The position numbers and the translations under genes are program-made. A stretch of DNA of 64,000 nt from Polycyclovorans sp002706265 (GTDB taxonomy: Bacteria > Pseudomonadota > Gammaproteobacteria > Nevskiales > Nevskiaceae): the NCBI GenBank assembly GCA_963973915.1, contig CAXBBM010000012.1, forward strand, positions 31,828 through 95,827, given 5' to 3'. Each line of letters opens with the position of its first letter. The first letter of the stretch is position 1. A model generated the notes under the pieces. That model did not search any database and was not told where the DNA came from. It worked only from the letters and a program-made list of their open reading frames with translations. Of this stretch, positions 25,170 through 34,514 are shown one piece after another.

Positions 25170-26402
25170 ATGAACGCACCTTCTCAAATTGTGCTGGTCT
25201 GCGTCGGCATCGTGGCCTGGGCGCTGGTGTCGCGGCGCCTCGGTCAAACCTCGGTGACCTTGCCCATGCTGTTCGTGGGGTTCGGCTTCGCCCTGGGGGA
25301 CGGCGGCTTCGACCTGCTGGACGCCCGCATCAGCAACGCGCTGCTGCATGGCTTTGCCGAAATCACCCTGGTGCTGGTGCTGTTCACCGATGCGGCCCGC
25401 GTGCACCTGCGCAGCCTGAGGCACCGCGCCGCCATTCCCGCCCGCATGTTGTTGATCGGCATGCCTTTGACCGTCGCGCTGGGCGCGCTGGTCGCCCATT
25501 GGGTGTCGCCCGACGCGCCGGTGATGCTGGCGGTGCTGCTGGCCGCCCTGCTGACGCCCACCGATGCCGCCCTGGCCCAGTCCGTGCTTTCCAGCGACGC
25601 GCTGCCCGCACGGGTGCGGCAGGCGATCAATGTGGAGAGCGGCCTCAACGACGGCCTGGCGGTGCCGGTGATCGTGCTGGCCGCCATTGTCTCGGCGCAG
25701 GTCACCCAGACCAGCGTTCATGGCGCGCCCGACAACCTCTACCGTTTCGTGGCCCTGCAGCTCACGCTGGGCCCGCTGATCGGCGTCGCCGTGGGTTATC
25801 TGCTGGCGCGGCTGCTTGACCTTGCCATTGCCCGCCGCTGCGTGACCGACTCGGCCCGGGGCATCGCCGTGCTGGCCGGCGCGCTGATCTGCTTTGCCCT
25901 GTCTGAATGGCTGGGCGGCAACGGCTTCATCGCCGCCTTTGTGGGGGGCCTGACCCTGGGCAACACGCTGAAGGCCGATCGCACCTTCATCTTCGAGTTC
26001 ATGGAGTCTGAAGGGCAGATCCTCACCCTGCTCACCTTCATCATGTTCGGCGCCGTGCTGATCCCCGCCGGGCTGGAGCATGCCGGCTGGCAGACCTGGG
26101 TGCTGGCGTTCAGCTTTTTGACCTTCGTGCGCATGCTGCCCATCTGGGCGTCGCTGGCCGGCACCGGACTGCCCACGGCCGAGAAGCTGGCGCTGGGCTG
26201 GTTTGGCCCGCGCGGGCTCGCATCGATGCTGTTCGTGCTGTTGATCGAAGAGCAGTTCAACCTGCCGGGGTTCGACCGGATTCTGGCCTGCGTCGTGCTC
26301 ACGGTACTGCTCAGCATCGTGTTGCACGGGGCCAGCGCGGCGCCCATTGCCCGTTGGTTTGGGCGGCGGCACGCGCAACTGCGGTCGCCGCCGCAGTCCT
26401 GA
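25170..26402 (+). CDS. Cation:proton antiporter (NhaP/CPA1-like)
   Basis: A 410-aa inner-membrane antiporter with about 12 helices. The transport site reads LLTPTDAALAQSVLSS followed by QAINVESGLNDGLAVP, the TPTD and NxESGxNDG pair of CPA1-type Na+/H+ exchangers. A conserved C-terminal WFGPRGLASMLFVLL is also present. It would exchange Na+ or K+ for protons in pH or salt homeostasis. The ATG follows an AGGGG-like ribosome site. No regulatory soluble domain is attached. It converges on mltD with only 10 bp between stops. Confidence 0.88.
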   Translation: MNAPSQIVLVCVGIVAWALVSRRLGQTSVTLPMLFVGFGFALGDGGFDLLDARISNALLHGFAEITLVLVLFTDAARVHLRSLRHRAAIPARMLLIGMPLTVALGALVAHWVSPDAPVMLAVLLAALLTPTDAALAQSVLSSDALPARVRQAINVESGLNDGLAVPVIVLAAIVSAQVTQTSVHGAPDNLYRFVALQLTLGPLIGVAVGYLLARLLDLAIARRCVTDSARGIAVLAGALICFALSEWLGGNGFIAAFVGGLTLGNTLKADRTFIFEFMESEGQILTLLTFIMFGAVLIPAGLEHAGWQTWVLAFSFLTFVRMLPIWASLAGTGLPTAEKLALGWFGPRGLASMLFVLLIEEQFNLPGFDRILACVVLTVLLSIVLHGASAAPIARWFGRRHAQLRSPPQS

Positions 26403-26412
26403 GCCGGCGCGG

Positions 26413-27936
26413 CTATCCCTGCGGGATGCGCAGGCGCTGCCCCGGCCTCAGCGTATTGGCGTCGGCCAGTTGATTGGTGTCGGCGATCTGCCGGGTCGTG
26501 ACCCCATGCAGGCGTGCGATGGCCGACAAGGTCTGGCCGGACTTGACCACGTGGATGCGCGGTTTGGGCTTGGACTTGGCCGCCGTCTGCAGCGTTTCAC
26601 CGGCGGCGGGGGGAATCCGCAGCACCTGCCCAATCCGCAGCCGGTTGGCGTTGGCCAGGTTGTTGGCCTGCTGGATGGATTTCGCGCTGACGCCGTACCG
26701 GCGGGCAATCTGCCCCAGCACATTGCCGCTCACGACCTTGTGTTCCCGCCAATACACCCGCTGCGCGGCGTTTCGGGCGCTGGCCGGCAAGCTGGCATAG
26801 GCGGCCTCGAAGCGCTGGGCGTTGTGGTCTGGAATGCGGATCGTCGCGCCGCGCGGCACCCACAGCCGACCGGACCTCACTTCAGGGCTGTATCCGGGGT
26901 TGAGCTTCTGAAACAACTGGGGATCGTCGCCGCCCAGTTTCACCAGCTCGGCATAGGGCACGTAATGCGCAAGCGTCACTTCGACAAAGGCGATGGGCTT
27001 GGCCCTGCGCACTTCGGGAAAGTAGGTCTCTGCGGCACTTTCGATGTCTTTGGCAGCGAGGAATTCGGCGTAGAAGTTGCGCGAGGCAAAGCCGAACCGG
27101 GGGTTGTCGTAGCGCTCGATCAGGTCGAGAAGATTCTTGCCGCCGGTCTTCTCAAGACCGCGCCGAATGCCGTTTCGGCCGTGGTTGTAGGCGGTGATGG
27201 CAAGCGGCCAGTCTTTCAGCAATGCGTAGTCGTCGGCCAGGTGGCGGGCCGCGCCGTCGGTGGCCATCCACGGGTCACGCCGGTCATCGACGGCTTCGTC
27301 CAACCGCATGTAGTGCCGCGCGGTGGCGGGCATGAACTGCCACAGGCCGGCGGCGCCGACCTTGGAGTAGGCCTCAAGGTTGAAGCTGGACTCGATGAAG
27401 GGCAGGCGCGTCAGCGCAACCGGCAGCGCATGTCGCTCGAAGGTGGCCTCCATCATCGGCAGGAAATGTCCCGACACCTCCATCGCATGCGCGGTCCGCT
27501 CGCGCACGCCGCGCTGGGTGCGCAGATCGGTGGCCGCGGCCTTTACCACCTGCGGATTCGCGGTGGTGCCGAAGCGCGCCAGCAGCGCCTTGGACTCGGC
27601 GTCCAGGGAGGCGCCCGCCACCAGGTCATCGTGGAGCCGCTCCAGACGCTGCTGCATCTGGCTGAGGGCGGCACGCTCCTGCTCGCGCCGTTGGGTCGCT
27701 GGCAACCCGGCGTCAAAATGCAGCCGGGCCAGCACGATCTGCGGGGTGCGGGCCACGTGAACGACCGACGTGTGCTCGGACTGGCGACCGAATACATCGG
27801 TCCAGAACGCCACGGCAGGCGCCAGCGCGGGATACCGCGGAAATGGGTCGGCAGCGCCTGCCGCCAGGCTCAGGGTCGCGAATCCGGCCAACACGGTGCC
27901 CATCAGAACTGCGCCAAGCCGAGCACCGAATGTCAT
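26413..27936 (-). CDS. mltD: Membrane-bound lytic murein transglycosylase with two LysM domains
   Basis: A 507-aa MltD-type enzyme that cleaves glycan strands of peptidoglycan. After a signal peptide (AVLMGTVLAGFATLSLAAGA) comes a helical region. The SLT domain is marked by LPFIESSFN with the catalytic Glu, AAGLWQFMPATARHY and AITAYNHGRNGI. Two LysM repeats follow at the C-terminus (EHKVVSGNVLGQIARRYGV and IHVVKSGQTLSAIARLHGV). The ATG at 27936 has GAGGG about 6 bp upstream, which is better than the in-frame ATG at 27948. A lipobox Cys, present in E. coli MltD, is not seen. Confidence 0.9.
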   Translation of the reverse strand: MTFGARLGAVLMGTVLAGFATLSLAAGAADPFPRYPALAPAVAFWTDVFGRQSEHTSVVHVARTPQIVLARLHFDAGLPATQRREQERAALSQMQQRLERLHDDLVAGASLDAESKALLARFGTTANPQVVKAAATDLRTQRGVRERTAHAMEVSGHFLPMMEATFERHALPVALTRLPFIESSFNLEAYSKVGAAGLWQFMPATARHYMRLDEAVDDRRDPWMATDGAARHLADDYALLKDWPLAITAYNHGRNGIRRGLEKTGGKNLLDLIERYDNPRFGFASRNFYAEFLAAKDIESAAETYFPEVRRAKPIAFVEVTLAHYVPYAELVKLGGDDPQLFQKLNPGYSPEVRSGRLWVPRGATIRIPDHNAQRFEAAYASLPASARNAAQRVYWREHKVVSGNVLGQIARRYGVSAKSIQQANNLANANRLRIGQVLRIPPAAGETLQTAAKSKPKPRIHVVKSGQTLSAIARLHGVTTRQIADTNQLADANTLRPGQRLRIPQG

Positions 27937-28035
27937 GCGAACCCTCATTGAAGTGCCAAGCCTGCATAGTAGAAACTCGCCCGGCACGCCGCAATCCGCA
28001 CCGACACTCTTTTTGGCCTTCCCTGGTTTTTTCTC

Positions 28036-28980
28036 ATGCTCTTCGCCCCGTTACAGCCCTACGCCACCCATGCACTGAAGGTGGATGCCACGCACACCCT
28101 GTATGTGGAGGAGTCGGGAAACCCCGACGGCATCCCGGTGCTGTTCGTCCACGGCGGGCCGGGGGGTGGCACCGAGGCCTGGCACCGCCAGTTCTTTGAT
28201 CCGCAACGCTATCGAATCGTGCTGTTCGATCAGCGGGGCTGCGGCCGCTCAACCCCGCACGCCAGTCTGGTGGACAACACCACCTGGCATCTGGTCGATG
28301 ACATGGAGCGCATCCGCGTGCATCTGGCGATCGACGCCTGGGCCCTGTTCGGCGGCTCGTGGGGCTCGACCCTGGCGCTGACCTATGCGCAGGCCCACCC
28401 GGCGCGGGTGCTGGGGCTGGTGCTGCGCGGCATCTTCCTGCTTCGCAAGGCCGAAATCGACTGGTTCTACCAGCAGGGCACGTCGTGGATCTTCCCCGAT
28501 GCCTGGGAGGCCTTCGAGGCGGCGATTCCCGCGGACGAACGGGGTGATTACGTCGGCGCCTATTACCGGCGGCTGACGTCGGACGACCCCAAGGTGCGCC
28601 TCGCGGCGGCGCGCGCCTGGAGCCGGTGGGAGGGGGCGACCAGCAAGCTCATCCCGACGGCCGACGCGGCCGCGCGCTTTGGCGAATCGGCCTTCGCCGA
28701 AGCCTTTGCGCGGATCGAATGCCATTACTTCGTCAACCGCGGCTTTTTTGAGCGGGACGACCAGTTGCTGGCCCATGTTGACCGGATTCGGCACATTCCG
28801 GCCACCATCATCCAGGGGCGTTACGACGTGGTGTGCCCGATGCGCAGCGCCTGGGAACTGCACCGCGCCTGGCCCGAAGCGGCGTTCGTGGAGGTGCCGG
28901 ATGCCGGTCATGCGGCCAGCGAGCCGGGCATCTTGACGGCCCTGGTCAGGGCCACGCAGCAGCTGGCCGACCGGCTTTAG
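28036..28980 (+). CDS. pip: Prolyl aminopeptidase
   Basis: A 314-aa serine peptidase of family S33 that removes N-terminal proline from peptides. The oxyanion motif is LFVHGGPGGGTE, followed by IVLFDQRGCGRSTPH, both typical of proline iminopeptidases. The nucleophile elbow is LFGGSWGSTLAL. A His in VPDAGHAASEPG completes the triad. Length agrees with the family. It is a lone gene, divergent from mltD with a 99-bp gap. Confidence 0.92.
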   Translation: MLFAPLQPYATHALKVDATHTLYVEESGNPDGIPVLFVHGGPGGGTEAWHRQFFDPQRYRIVLFDQRGCGRSTPHASLVDNTTWHLVDDMERIRVHLAIDAWALFGGSWGSTLALTYAQAHPARVLGLVLRGIFLLRKAEIDWFYQQGTSWIFPDAWEAFEAAIPADERGDYVGAYYRRLTSDDPKVRLAAARAWSRWEGATSKLIPTADAAARFGESAFAEAFARIECHYFVNRGFFERDDQLLAHVDRIRHIPATIIQGRYDVVCPMRSAWELHRAWPEAAFVEVPDAGHAASEPGILTALVRATQQLADRL

Positions 28981-28993
28981 GCCGGGCCGCCGC

Positions 28994-29503
28994 TCAGGAC
29001 GCGTGGCCGCCGCGCAGGGCCTTCAGGTCTGCGGCGTGCTGCAGGCGCATCTGGCGACGCAGATCGGCTTCCTGATGGCGACGCCGCTCATCGGCACTCT
29101 GGGGCGTCAATGACGGAATCGGAATCGGACGACGGTCTTCGCCGGTGCCGACGAAGGTCAGGTAGGCCGAAAGAATGTGTCGCCGCGGCCCCTTCTGTGC
29201 GTCCTGCGCTTCGACCTTGCAGCCAATCTCCATCGAGGTGCGCCACGCCCGGTTGACCGTGGCATTGAAGATCAGCACGTCACCGCGCCGCGCCGGCGCG
29301 ATGAAGTGCACGGCATCGACGCCGACCGTGACGCAGACCGCCCCGGCGTGACGGTCGGCCACCACCGCGCAGTAGCGGTCCATGAGCGCCATGATCTGCC
29401 CGCCGAACACCGTGTCCTTGGCGTTGAGGTCGTTGGGAAACACCATGTAAACCTGTTCGGTCACTGCGCTCTCGGCGGGTGATTTGGGGGGCAAGGGGGT
29501 CAC
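28994..29503 (-). CDS. Hotdog-fold acyl-CoA thioesterase
   Basis: A 169-aa acyl-CoA thioesterase of the COG1607 type. The core reads VFPNDLNAKDTVFGGQIMALMD, the catalytic-region signature of this family (N-D and GG-Q), followed by VHFIAPARRGDVLIFNATV. A basic helical C-terminal tail follows. It would hydrolyse acyl-CoA to free acid and CoA. It starts with GTG preceded by GGAG. It converges on pip (13-bp gap) and lies downstream of the LolA-like gene. Confidence 0.85.
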   Translation of the reverse strand: MTPLPPKSPAESAVTEQVYMVFPNDLNAKDTVFGGQIMALMDRYCAVVADRHAGAVCVTVGVDAVHFIAPARRGDVLIFNATVNRAWRTSMEIGCKVEAQDAQKGPRRHILSAYLTFVGTGEDRRPIPIPSLTPQSADERRRHQEADLRRQMRLQHAADLKALRGGHAS

Positions 29504-29575
29504 GGGGTCTCCAGTCGCGGCGCAGGGCTTGGGCCATTTTCGGGGTGGCGGCCGGTGGCCCCCCGGCGTGATCGG

Positions 29576-30412
29576 TCAGCGCACATTGGCCAGCCGGTTT
29601 TCGTCAAAGTCGCGGGCGCTCAGGCCCGCGTCGAAGCGGTAGTCCTCGAAGCGCAAGGTGGTCGAGCGGCCGGACTGATGGTTGCGCATCTCCAGTTGCA
29701 GCGGGCGCCAGTAGCGGCCGTCGTGCTGGGTGAACCCCTCGGCCGTGAGGGTTTTCTGCAGACGATCGCGGCGGTCGTAGAACGCGACCTTGTGCAAGCG
29801 CAGATTGGCCTGGTCCATCCACACCACCTGCCGCGCGTAGCCGGAATCGGGGTCTTTGGGGATGCGTTCGAGTACGTGCATTGCCGTGCCATCCAGAGGC
29901 TCGTCGCGCACCCATTTGAAGCGATATTTGCTGATGTCCTGCGGGCCCAGGTCTTCGTAGGAAAACTCGCTGCCCATGAAGGCGCCGGACTGACCCGAGC
30001 TGGCGATGCGTTTCACGCGGTTGACCGAGGGCAGGTAGAGCCAGCGCCCGTCATCGCCGTCGGGGTTGGCGTGGGTCAGCAACGCGGTGCCGGCCACGTC
30101 GCGGGGCTCGTCGAAAATGATCAGCGAGCGATCGCGGCCGTCGGCGCCCTCCATGGCCCGCGAGCGCAGCACCCGCACCGCCTCGTCGCCTGCCGGGGTA
30201 CGCAGCACCATGGTCATGCTGGATTGCACGTCCCCATAGCCTTGGCCCTGGGCGTCGGCCCGCTCGGCGATGGCCGTTCCGCGTGCAATGGCGGCCTCTT
30301 CGCTCAAGGGTTCGGCGAGCGCGGGGCTCAGCCCGCAGGCAACCATGAGCAAGGCCGCGCCGCGGCGTGCCCATGCCAAGTGTCGGTCACTGATCATTGG
30401 GGGAGTGTTCAT
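29576..30412 (-). CDS. Outer-membrane lipoprotein-sorting-like protein (LolA-like, PF17131 type)
   Basis: A 278-aa periplasmic protein with a signal peptide (ARRGAALLMVACGLSPALA). The mature part has the LolA-like half-barrel pattern: YGDVQSSMTMVLRTPAGDE, DRSLIIFDEPRDVAGTALL, GRWLYLPSVNRVKRI and a strand series with VWMDQANLRLHKVAFYD. Such proteins are commonly found with RND/MMPL exporters, but none is adjacent here. The function is probably lipid or lipoprotein handling. The start is uncertain (ATG 30412 or 30397), neither with a ribosome site. The gene is divergent from the TSUP gene with only a short gap. Confidence 0.8.
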   Translation of the reverse strand: MNTPPMISDRHLAWARRGAALLMVACGLSPALAEPLSEEAAIARGTAIAERADAQGQGYGDVQSSMTMVLRTPAGDEAVRVLRSRAMEGADGRDRSLIIFDEPRDVAGTALLTHANPDGDDGRWLYLPSVNRVKRIASSGQSGAFMGSEFSYEDLGPQDISKYRFKWVRDEPLDGTAMHVLERIPKDPDSGYARQVVWMDQANLRLHKVAFYDRRDRLQKTLTAEGFTQHDGRYWRPLQLEMRNHQSGRSTTLRFEDYRFDAGLSARDFDENRLANVR

Positions 30413-30429
30413 AATTCGCCGATGTTAGC

Positions 30430-31233
30430 GTGCCGCGCCTGAAGCGCCCCGATACCGCCATGCCGTCGTCCGTGCCCCTGCTGGAAGCCGCGCTGGTGCT
30501 GGTGGGCTTCTTGACGGCCACCTTGTCCGGCGTTGCCGGCATGGGCGGCGGCTCGATTCTGATCGGCGTGCTGCTGGTGGCGGGCCTGCCGCCGCTGGAG
30601 GCGGTGCCACTGTTCGCGGCCGTGCAACTGGTGTCGAACGTGTCGCGCACCACCGCCTACTGGGCGCATGTGGACGGACGCGCGACCGGGTGGTTTCTGC
30701 TTTCGGCGGTGCCGGCCACGCTGCTCACCGTGGGGGTGGCGGCGCGTATCGATCCGGAATGGGCGCAGCTGACGCTCGCCGCGCTGATCCTGTTCTCGCT
30801 GGCGCCCGCGCCCTCGGCGCGGCTGCAGCAGATGCCGCGCCGCCAGATGCTGGTGCTGGCCGGCGCGCTCAATGGCGCCCTCGGCAATGTGGTCGGTGCC
30901 ACCGGCCTGTTCGTGGGGCGCCTGTTCCTGCGGCAAGACTGGTCGCGCCACACCACGGTCGGCACGCTGGCGCTGACCCAGACGCTGGGGCATGGCCTGC
31001 GGGTCATTGCCTTCGGCTTTGCGGGACTCAGCGTATTGGCGCGGCCGGGCCTGCTGGTGGCCTTGGTGCTGGCCGTGATGCTGGGCACCGCGCTGGGGCG
31101 CCGCCTCAATGACCGTCTCGACGAAGCCCGCTTCGCGCAAATGGCGCGCGCTATTCTCGTGGCTCTTTCGGGCGCCCTGATCATCTCTGCACTCTGGACC
31201 TTATGGACATCAAACTCGACGCCGCCGGCGTGA
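30430..31233 (+). CDS. TauE/SafE-family (TSUP) anion exporter
   Basis: A 267-aa membrane protein with about eight helices in two repeats. The repeat motif is GFLTATLSGVAGMGGGSILIG at the N-terminus (written as its core GVAGMGGGS), with GNVVGATGLFVGR in the second half. TSUP members move sulfite, sulfoacetate, thiosulfate or related organic anions. Nothing nearby identifies the substrate. The GTG at 30430 and the ATG at 30460 are both possible, and the ATG lies closer to the first helix. Its 3' end overlaps the next gene by 31 bp. Confidence 0.82.
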   Translation: MPRLKRPDTAMPSSVPLLEAALVLVGFLTATLSGVAGMGGGSILIGVLLVAGLPPLEAVPLFAAVQLVSNVSRTTAYWAHVDGRATGWFLLSAVPATLLTVGVAARIDPEWAQLTLAALILFSLAPAPSARLQQMPRRQMLVLAGALNGALGNVVGATGLFVGRLFLRQDWSRHTTVGTLALTQTLGHGLRVIAFGFAGLSVLARPGLLVALVLAVMLGTALGRRLNDRLDEARFAQMARAILVALSGALIISALWTLWTSNSTPPA

Positions 31234-31622
31234 CCGACCTCATCCACGGCAGCGCGCCGGACACCCCCGACTGGAAGATTGACGTGCAGTGGGTCAAGCC
31301 CGGTGGGGCGATGATTCGCCAGCCGTTTCGAGAAGGCCTGCAACGGGCCGGCGAGGTGATGTCGGGGCCGTCGCTGATGTCGGCAGCCGATACCGCGATG
31401 TATGTCTGCGTGCTGGCACACATTGGCCCGCAGGTGATGGCCGTCACCGTCGACATGAACCTGCAGTTTCTGCGGCCTGCGGCCAAAGGCGATCTGTTCG
31501 CCGAGGCCAGCGTGCTCAAGCTGGGGCGTCGCCGCGCTGCGCTGCGGGTGATGGTGCGCGATCACCTGGGCAACGATGCCTGCCATGTGACCGGCACCTA
31601 CGCATGGCCGACGCCGCTGTAG
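31203..31622 (+). CDS. PaaI-type hotdog thioesterase
   Basis: A 139-aa thioesterase starting MDIKLDAAGVTDLIHGSAP. The hotdog core contains GEVMSGPSLMSAADTAMYV, with a central Asp as in PaaI-type enzymes, and VTVDMNLQFLRPAAKGDLFA. It likely acts on short or aromatic acyl-CoA. The ATG lies inside the end of the TSUP gene (31-bp overlap), so translation is probably coupled. No better start is seen further on. Confidence 0.85.
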   Translation: MDIKLDAAGVTDLIHGSAPDTPDWKIDVQWVKPGGAMIRQPFREGLQRAGEVMSGPSLMSAADTAMYVCVLAHIGPQVMAVTVDMNLQFLRPAAKGDLFAEASVLKLGRRRAALRVMVRDHLGNDACHVTGTYAWPTPL

Positions 31623-31631
31623 CCGCGCCCG

Positions 31632-32999
31632 TCACCGCATCAGGTCGGCCAGGCCGGTGGCAAGCCCGGGGAATGCCGCCACCAACCCCAGCAGCAGCAG
31701 TTGCAGGCCAATGAACGGCAGTGCGCCGCGGTAGATGGCCTGGGTGGTCACCTCGGGCGGGCTGACGCCACGCAGGTAGAACAGCGCGAAGCCGAAAGGC
31801 GGCGTCAGAAAGCTGGTCTGCAGGTTGAGTGCAATCATCACGCCCAGCCATACCGGGTCCAGCCCCAGCATCAGCAACGGGGGGGCGACGATGGGCACGA
31901 TGACAAACGTGATCTCGATGAAGTCGAGAATGAAGCCGAGCACGAACATCAGCAGCATCACCGCCAGCATTGCACCGAAGGCGCCGCCGGGCAGGGCGGT
32001 GAGCAGGTCGTGCACCAGCGCATCGCCGCCATAGGCGTTGAACACCATCGAGAACATCGACGCGCCGATCAGAATCATGAACACCATGGCGCTGATGCCG
32101 GCGGTGCGCTCCCCGCATTCGCGCAGCCGTGCCCAGCCCAGCGTGCCGCGCGCCGCCGCCATGAGCATCGCCCCCATGCCGCCAACCGCCGCGGCCTCGG
32201 TGGGCGTGGCGAAGCCGCCGATGATCGAGCCCAGCACCGCCAGAATCAGCAGCAGCGGCGCCGACAGACTCATCAGCAGCCGCCGCCATGACAGCGGCGG
32301 CAGGTCGGTGACCGGGGGCGCCGCATCGGGCCGGCGCCACGCCACCGCCATCACGTAGCCGATGTACAGCAGCACCAGCAGCAGGCCGGGGATCACCGCG
32401 CCGATGAACAGATCGCCCACCGACACCGACTGCGTCGAGAACACGCCCTGAGACAACTGCGCCTGCTGGTAGGCCGACGACAGCACGTCGCCCAGCAGCA
32501 CCAGAATGATCGACGGCGGAATGATCTGGCCCAGGGTGCCGCTGGCGGCGATGGTGCCGGTGGCCAGGCTGGGGTCGTAGCCGCGCTTGAGCAAGGTGGG
32601 CAGGCTCAGCAGGCCCAGGGTGACGACGGTGGCCCCGACGATGCCGGTGCTGGCCGCCATCAGCCCGCCCACCAGCACCACGGCCACCAGCATGCCGCCG
32701 TGCAGCCGGCCCAGGGCGCTGGCCATGGACTCCAGCAGGTCTTCGGCGATGCGGGCGCGTTCCAGCACCACCCCCATCAGCACGAACAGCGGCACCGCCA
32801 TCAGGGTTTCGTTGTTCATCACGCCATAGAGGCGGCTGGGCAGGTCGAGCAGCTCGGGCACGCCAAAGGCGCCCAGGCCCAGACCCAGCAGGGCGAAGAT
32901 CAGCGCAACGCCGGCCAGGGTGAAGGCGACCGGATAGCCCAGCATCAACACGCCGCAGGCCACGAGGAACATGACGATGGCGATGACGCTCATGCTCAT
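31632..32999 (-). CDS. dctM: TRAP transporter large permease subunit
   Basis: A 455-aa DctM-type protein with about 12 membrane helices that carries out Na+-coupled uptake of organic acids. Motifs include AVPLFVLMGVVLERARIAED, GIVGATVVTLGLLSLP and GTLGQIIPPSIILVLLGD, all typical of the family. The start at 32999 overlaps the dctQ stop by 4 bp (ATGA). The sequence resembles the C4/keto-acid or chloroaromatic-type TRAP group. No dctP substrate-binding gene lies in this window. Confidence 0.9.
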   Translation of the reverse strand: MSMSVIAIVMFLVACGVLMLGYPVAFTLAGVALIFALLGLGLGAFGVPELLDLPSRLYGVMNNETLMAVPLFVLMGVVLERARIAEDLLESMASALGRLHGGMLVAVVLVGGLMAASTGIVGATVVTLGLLSLPTLLKRGYDPSLATGTIAASGTLGQIIPPSIILVLLGDVLSSAYQQAQLSQGVFSTQSVSVGDLFIGAVIPGLLLVLLYIGYVMAVAWRRPDAAPPVTDLPPLSWRRLLMSLSAPLLLILAVLGSIIGGFATPTEAAAVGGMGAMLMAAARGTLGWARLRECGERTAGISAMVFMILIGASMFSMVFNAYGGDALVHDLLTALPGGAFGAMLAVMLLMFVLGFILDFIEITFVIVPIVAPPLLMLGLDPVWLGVMIALNLQTSFLTPPFGFALFYLRGVSPPEVTTQAIYRGALPFIGLQLLLLGLVAAFPGLATGLADLMR

Positions 33000-33496
33000 G
33001 CGCCGGGCGGCCTCAGCGTCAGCCGCATGACCTCGGCGATGCCCTGCAGGATGAGTTGCCCGGCCATCACCAGAATCATGGTTTTCAGCAGATACAGAAT
33101 GGGCAGGCCGCCGGGGTCGGGCGAGCGCTCCTGAATGGCCCACCCGCGCCCCACGTAGTCCCACGACATCAGCAGCAGAAACACCGCGAACGGCAGCAGA
33201 AACACCAGCGTGCCGAACAGCTCCACATGGCGCCTGCCACGCGCCCCGAGGCGGGCGCTGAGCACATCGACCCGCACATGTTCGCCCCGCGGCAGCGCGT
33301 GGGCCACGGCGAGCATGAAGATCAGGGCATGCAGGTACAGCGCCGCCTCCTGGACGGCGGTGCTGCCACTGTTGGCGACGTAGCGCAGCACCACGATGCC
33401 GAACACCAGCACCGTCAGCGCCAGCGTCAGCAGACCGGCCAATTGGTAGAGCCGGCCGTTGACGGCGTCGATGAGGCAGACGATGCGCGAGACCAT
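32996..33496 (-). CDS. dctQ: TRAP transporter small permease subunit
   Basis: A 166-aa four-helix protein that partners DctM in TRAP importers. It has the family pattern LRYVANSGSTAVQEAALYLHA, with FMLAVAHALPRGEHVRVDVL in the middle. It starts 6 bp after the thrB stop and ends overlapping dctM. A single transcript trkA-trkH-thrB-dctQ-dctM is possible, with the largest gap (73 bp) between trkH and thrB. Confidence 0.88.
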   Translation of the reverse strand: MVSRIVCLIDAVNGRLYQLAGLLTLALTVLVFGIVVLRYVANSGSTAVQEAALYLHALIFMLAVAHALPRGEHVRVDVLSARLGARGRRHVELFGTLVFLLPFAVFLLLMSWDYVGRGWAIQERSPDPGGLPILYLLKTMILVMAGQLILQGIAEVMRLTLRPPGA

Positions 33497-33502
33497 GGGG
33501 CG

Positions 33503-34441
33503 CTACAGCGCGGGCGGGGCGTGCCGGCGATGGCGCTCAAGCACGCGCCGGTACGCCGCCGGGTCCTTGACGTGCACCACGTCGCCTTCGCGCGGAAACA
33601 GCCAGTCGTAGAGCCGCGACAGGTAAAAGCGCAAGGCCGCAGCGCGCAGCACCAGCGGCCAGGCGCTGATCTCGTCGGGCGTCAGCTCCCGGCGGCTGCG
33701 GTAGGCGTGGGTCATGGCGGCCCAGCGCGCGCCGTTGAGGCTGCCGTCGGTTTCAAAACACCAGTCGTTCACCGTGATGGCCAGGTCGTAGAGCAGCGCA
33801 TCGTTGCAGGCATAGTAAAAATCGATGACGCCGGTCAGGCGCTCGTCAACAAACAGCGCGTTGTCGCGAAACAGGTCGGCGTGGATCACGCCCTGGGGCA
33901 GCGCCGCCAGATCGAGCGTTGCCTGGGCCTGCAGTTCATCGCGGATCAGCTCGGCCGCGTCTTCATCGGCCTTGGGCAGAATCGCCTCGGCCGTGTGCTG
34001 GCGCCAAGCCGGGCCGCGCGAGTTGTCGCAATGCCCGCCGTAGGACTGGCCCAGCACATGCAGGTCGCCCAGCGCCCGGCCAATCTCTTCACATTGGTGC
34101 AGGGTCGGAAACAGCACGCTCTGGCCGGCCAGACGCCGCACCAGCGCCGCGGGCTTGGCGTTGAGCGAGGTCAAGGTGTCGCCCGACTGGTTGCGCATCG
34201 GCATCGCGCCGGGAAATCCGCGCGCGGCCAGATGCTCCATCAAGCCCAGAAAATAGGGCAGGTCGTCGTAATTGAGACGCTCGAACAGGGTCAGCACCCA
34301 GCGGCCATCGGCCGTGTCGACGAAATAGTTGGTGTTTTCGACGCCCTCGCCGATGCCCTGGAAATTGATCAACGGCCCGACCGGATACTGGGTCAGAAAC
34401 CGTTTGAGCTGGGCGTGCGAAACCTTGGTGAAGACCGACAT
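33503..34441 (-). CDS. thrB: Homoserine kinase (APH-fold ThrB)
   Basis: A 312-aa homoserine kinase of the aminoglycoside-phosphotransferase fold found in pseudomonads and related bacteria. It phosphorylates homoserine in threonine synthesis. It begins MSVFTKVSHAQLKRFLTQYP, contains GIGEGVENTNYFVDT, and has the catalytic loop GVIHADLFRDNALF followed by GVIDFYYACNDALLYDL (metal-binding Asp). Length matches the family. The thrA and thrC genes are not nearby. Confidence 0.92.
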   Translation of the reverse strand: MSVFTKVSHAQLKRFLTQYPVGPLINFQGIGEGVENTNYFVDTADGRWVLTLFERLNYDDLPYFLGLMEHLAARGFPGAMPMRNQSGDTLTSLNAKPAALVRRLAGQSVLFPTLHQCEEIGRALGDLHVLGQSYGGHCDNSRGPAWRQHTAEAILPKADEDAAELIRDELQAQATLDLAALPQGVIHADLFRDNALFVDERLTGVIDFYYACNDALLYDLAITVNDWCFETDGSLNGARWAAMTHAYRSRRELTPDEISAWPLVLRAAALRFYLSRLYDWLFPREGDVVHVKDPAAYRRVLERHRRHAPPAL

Positions 34442-34514
34442 GCAGGGCGGGTGTTTGGGCGATCAGGCCGCGAAGCGTAGGCGCAAGTGCCGATGCCGTC
34501 CAGAACGCCGCGCT

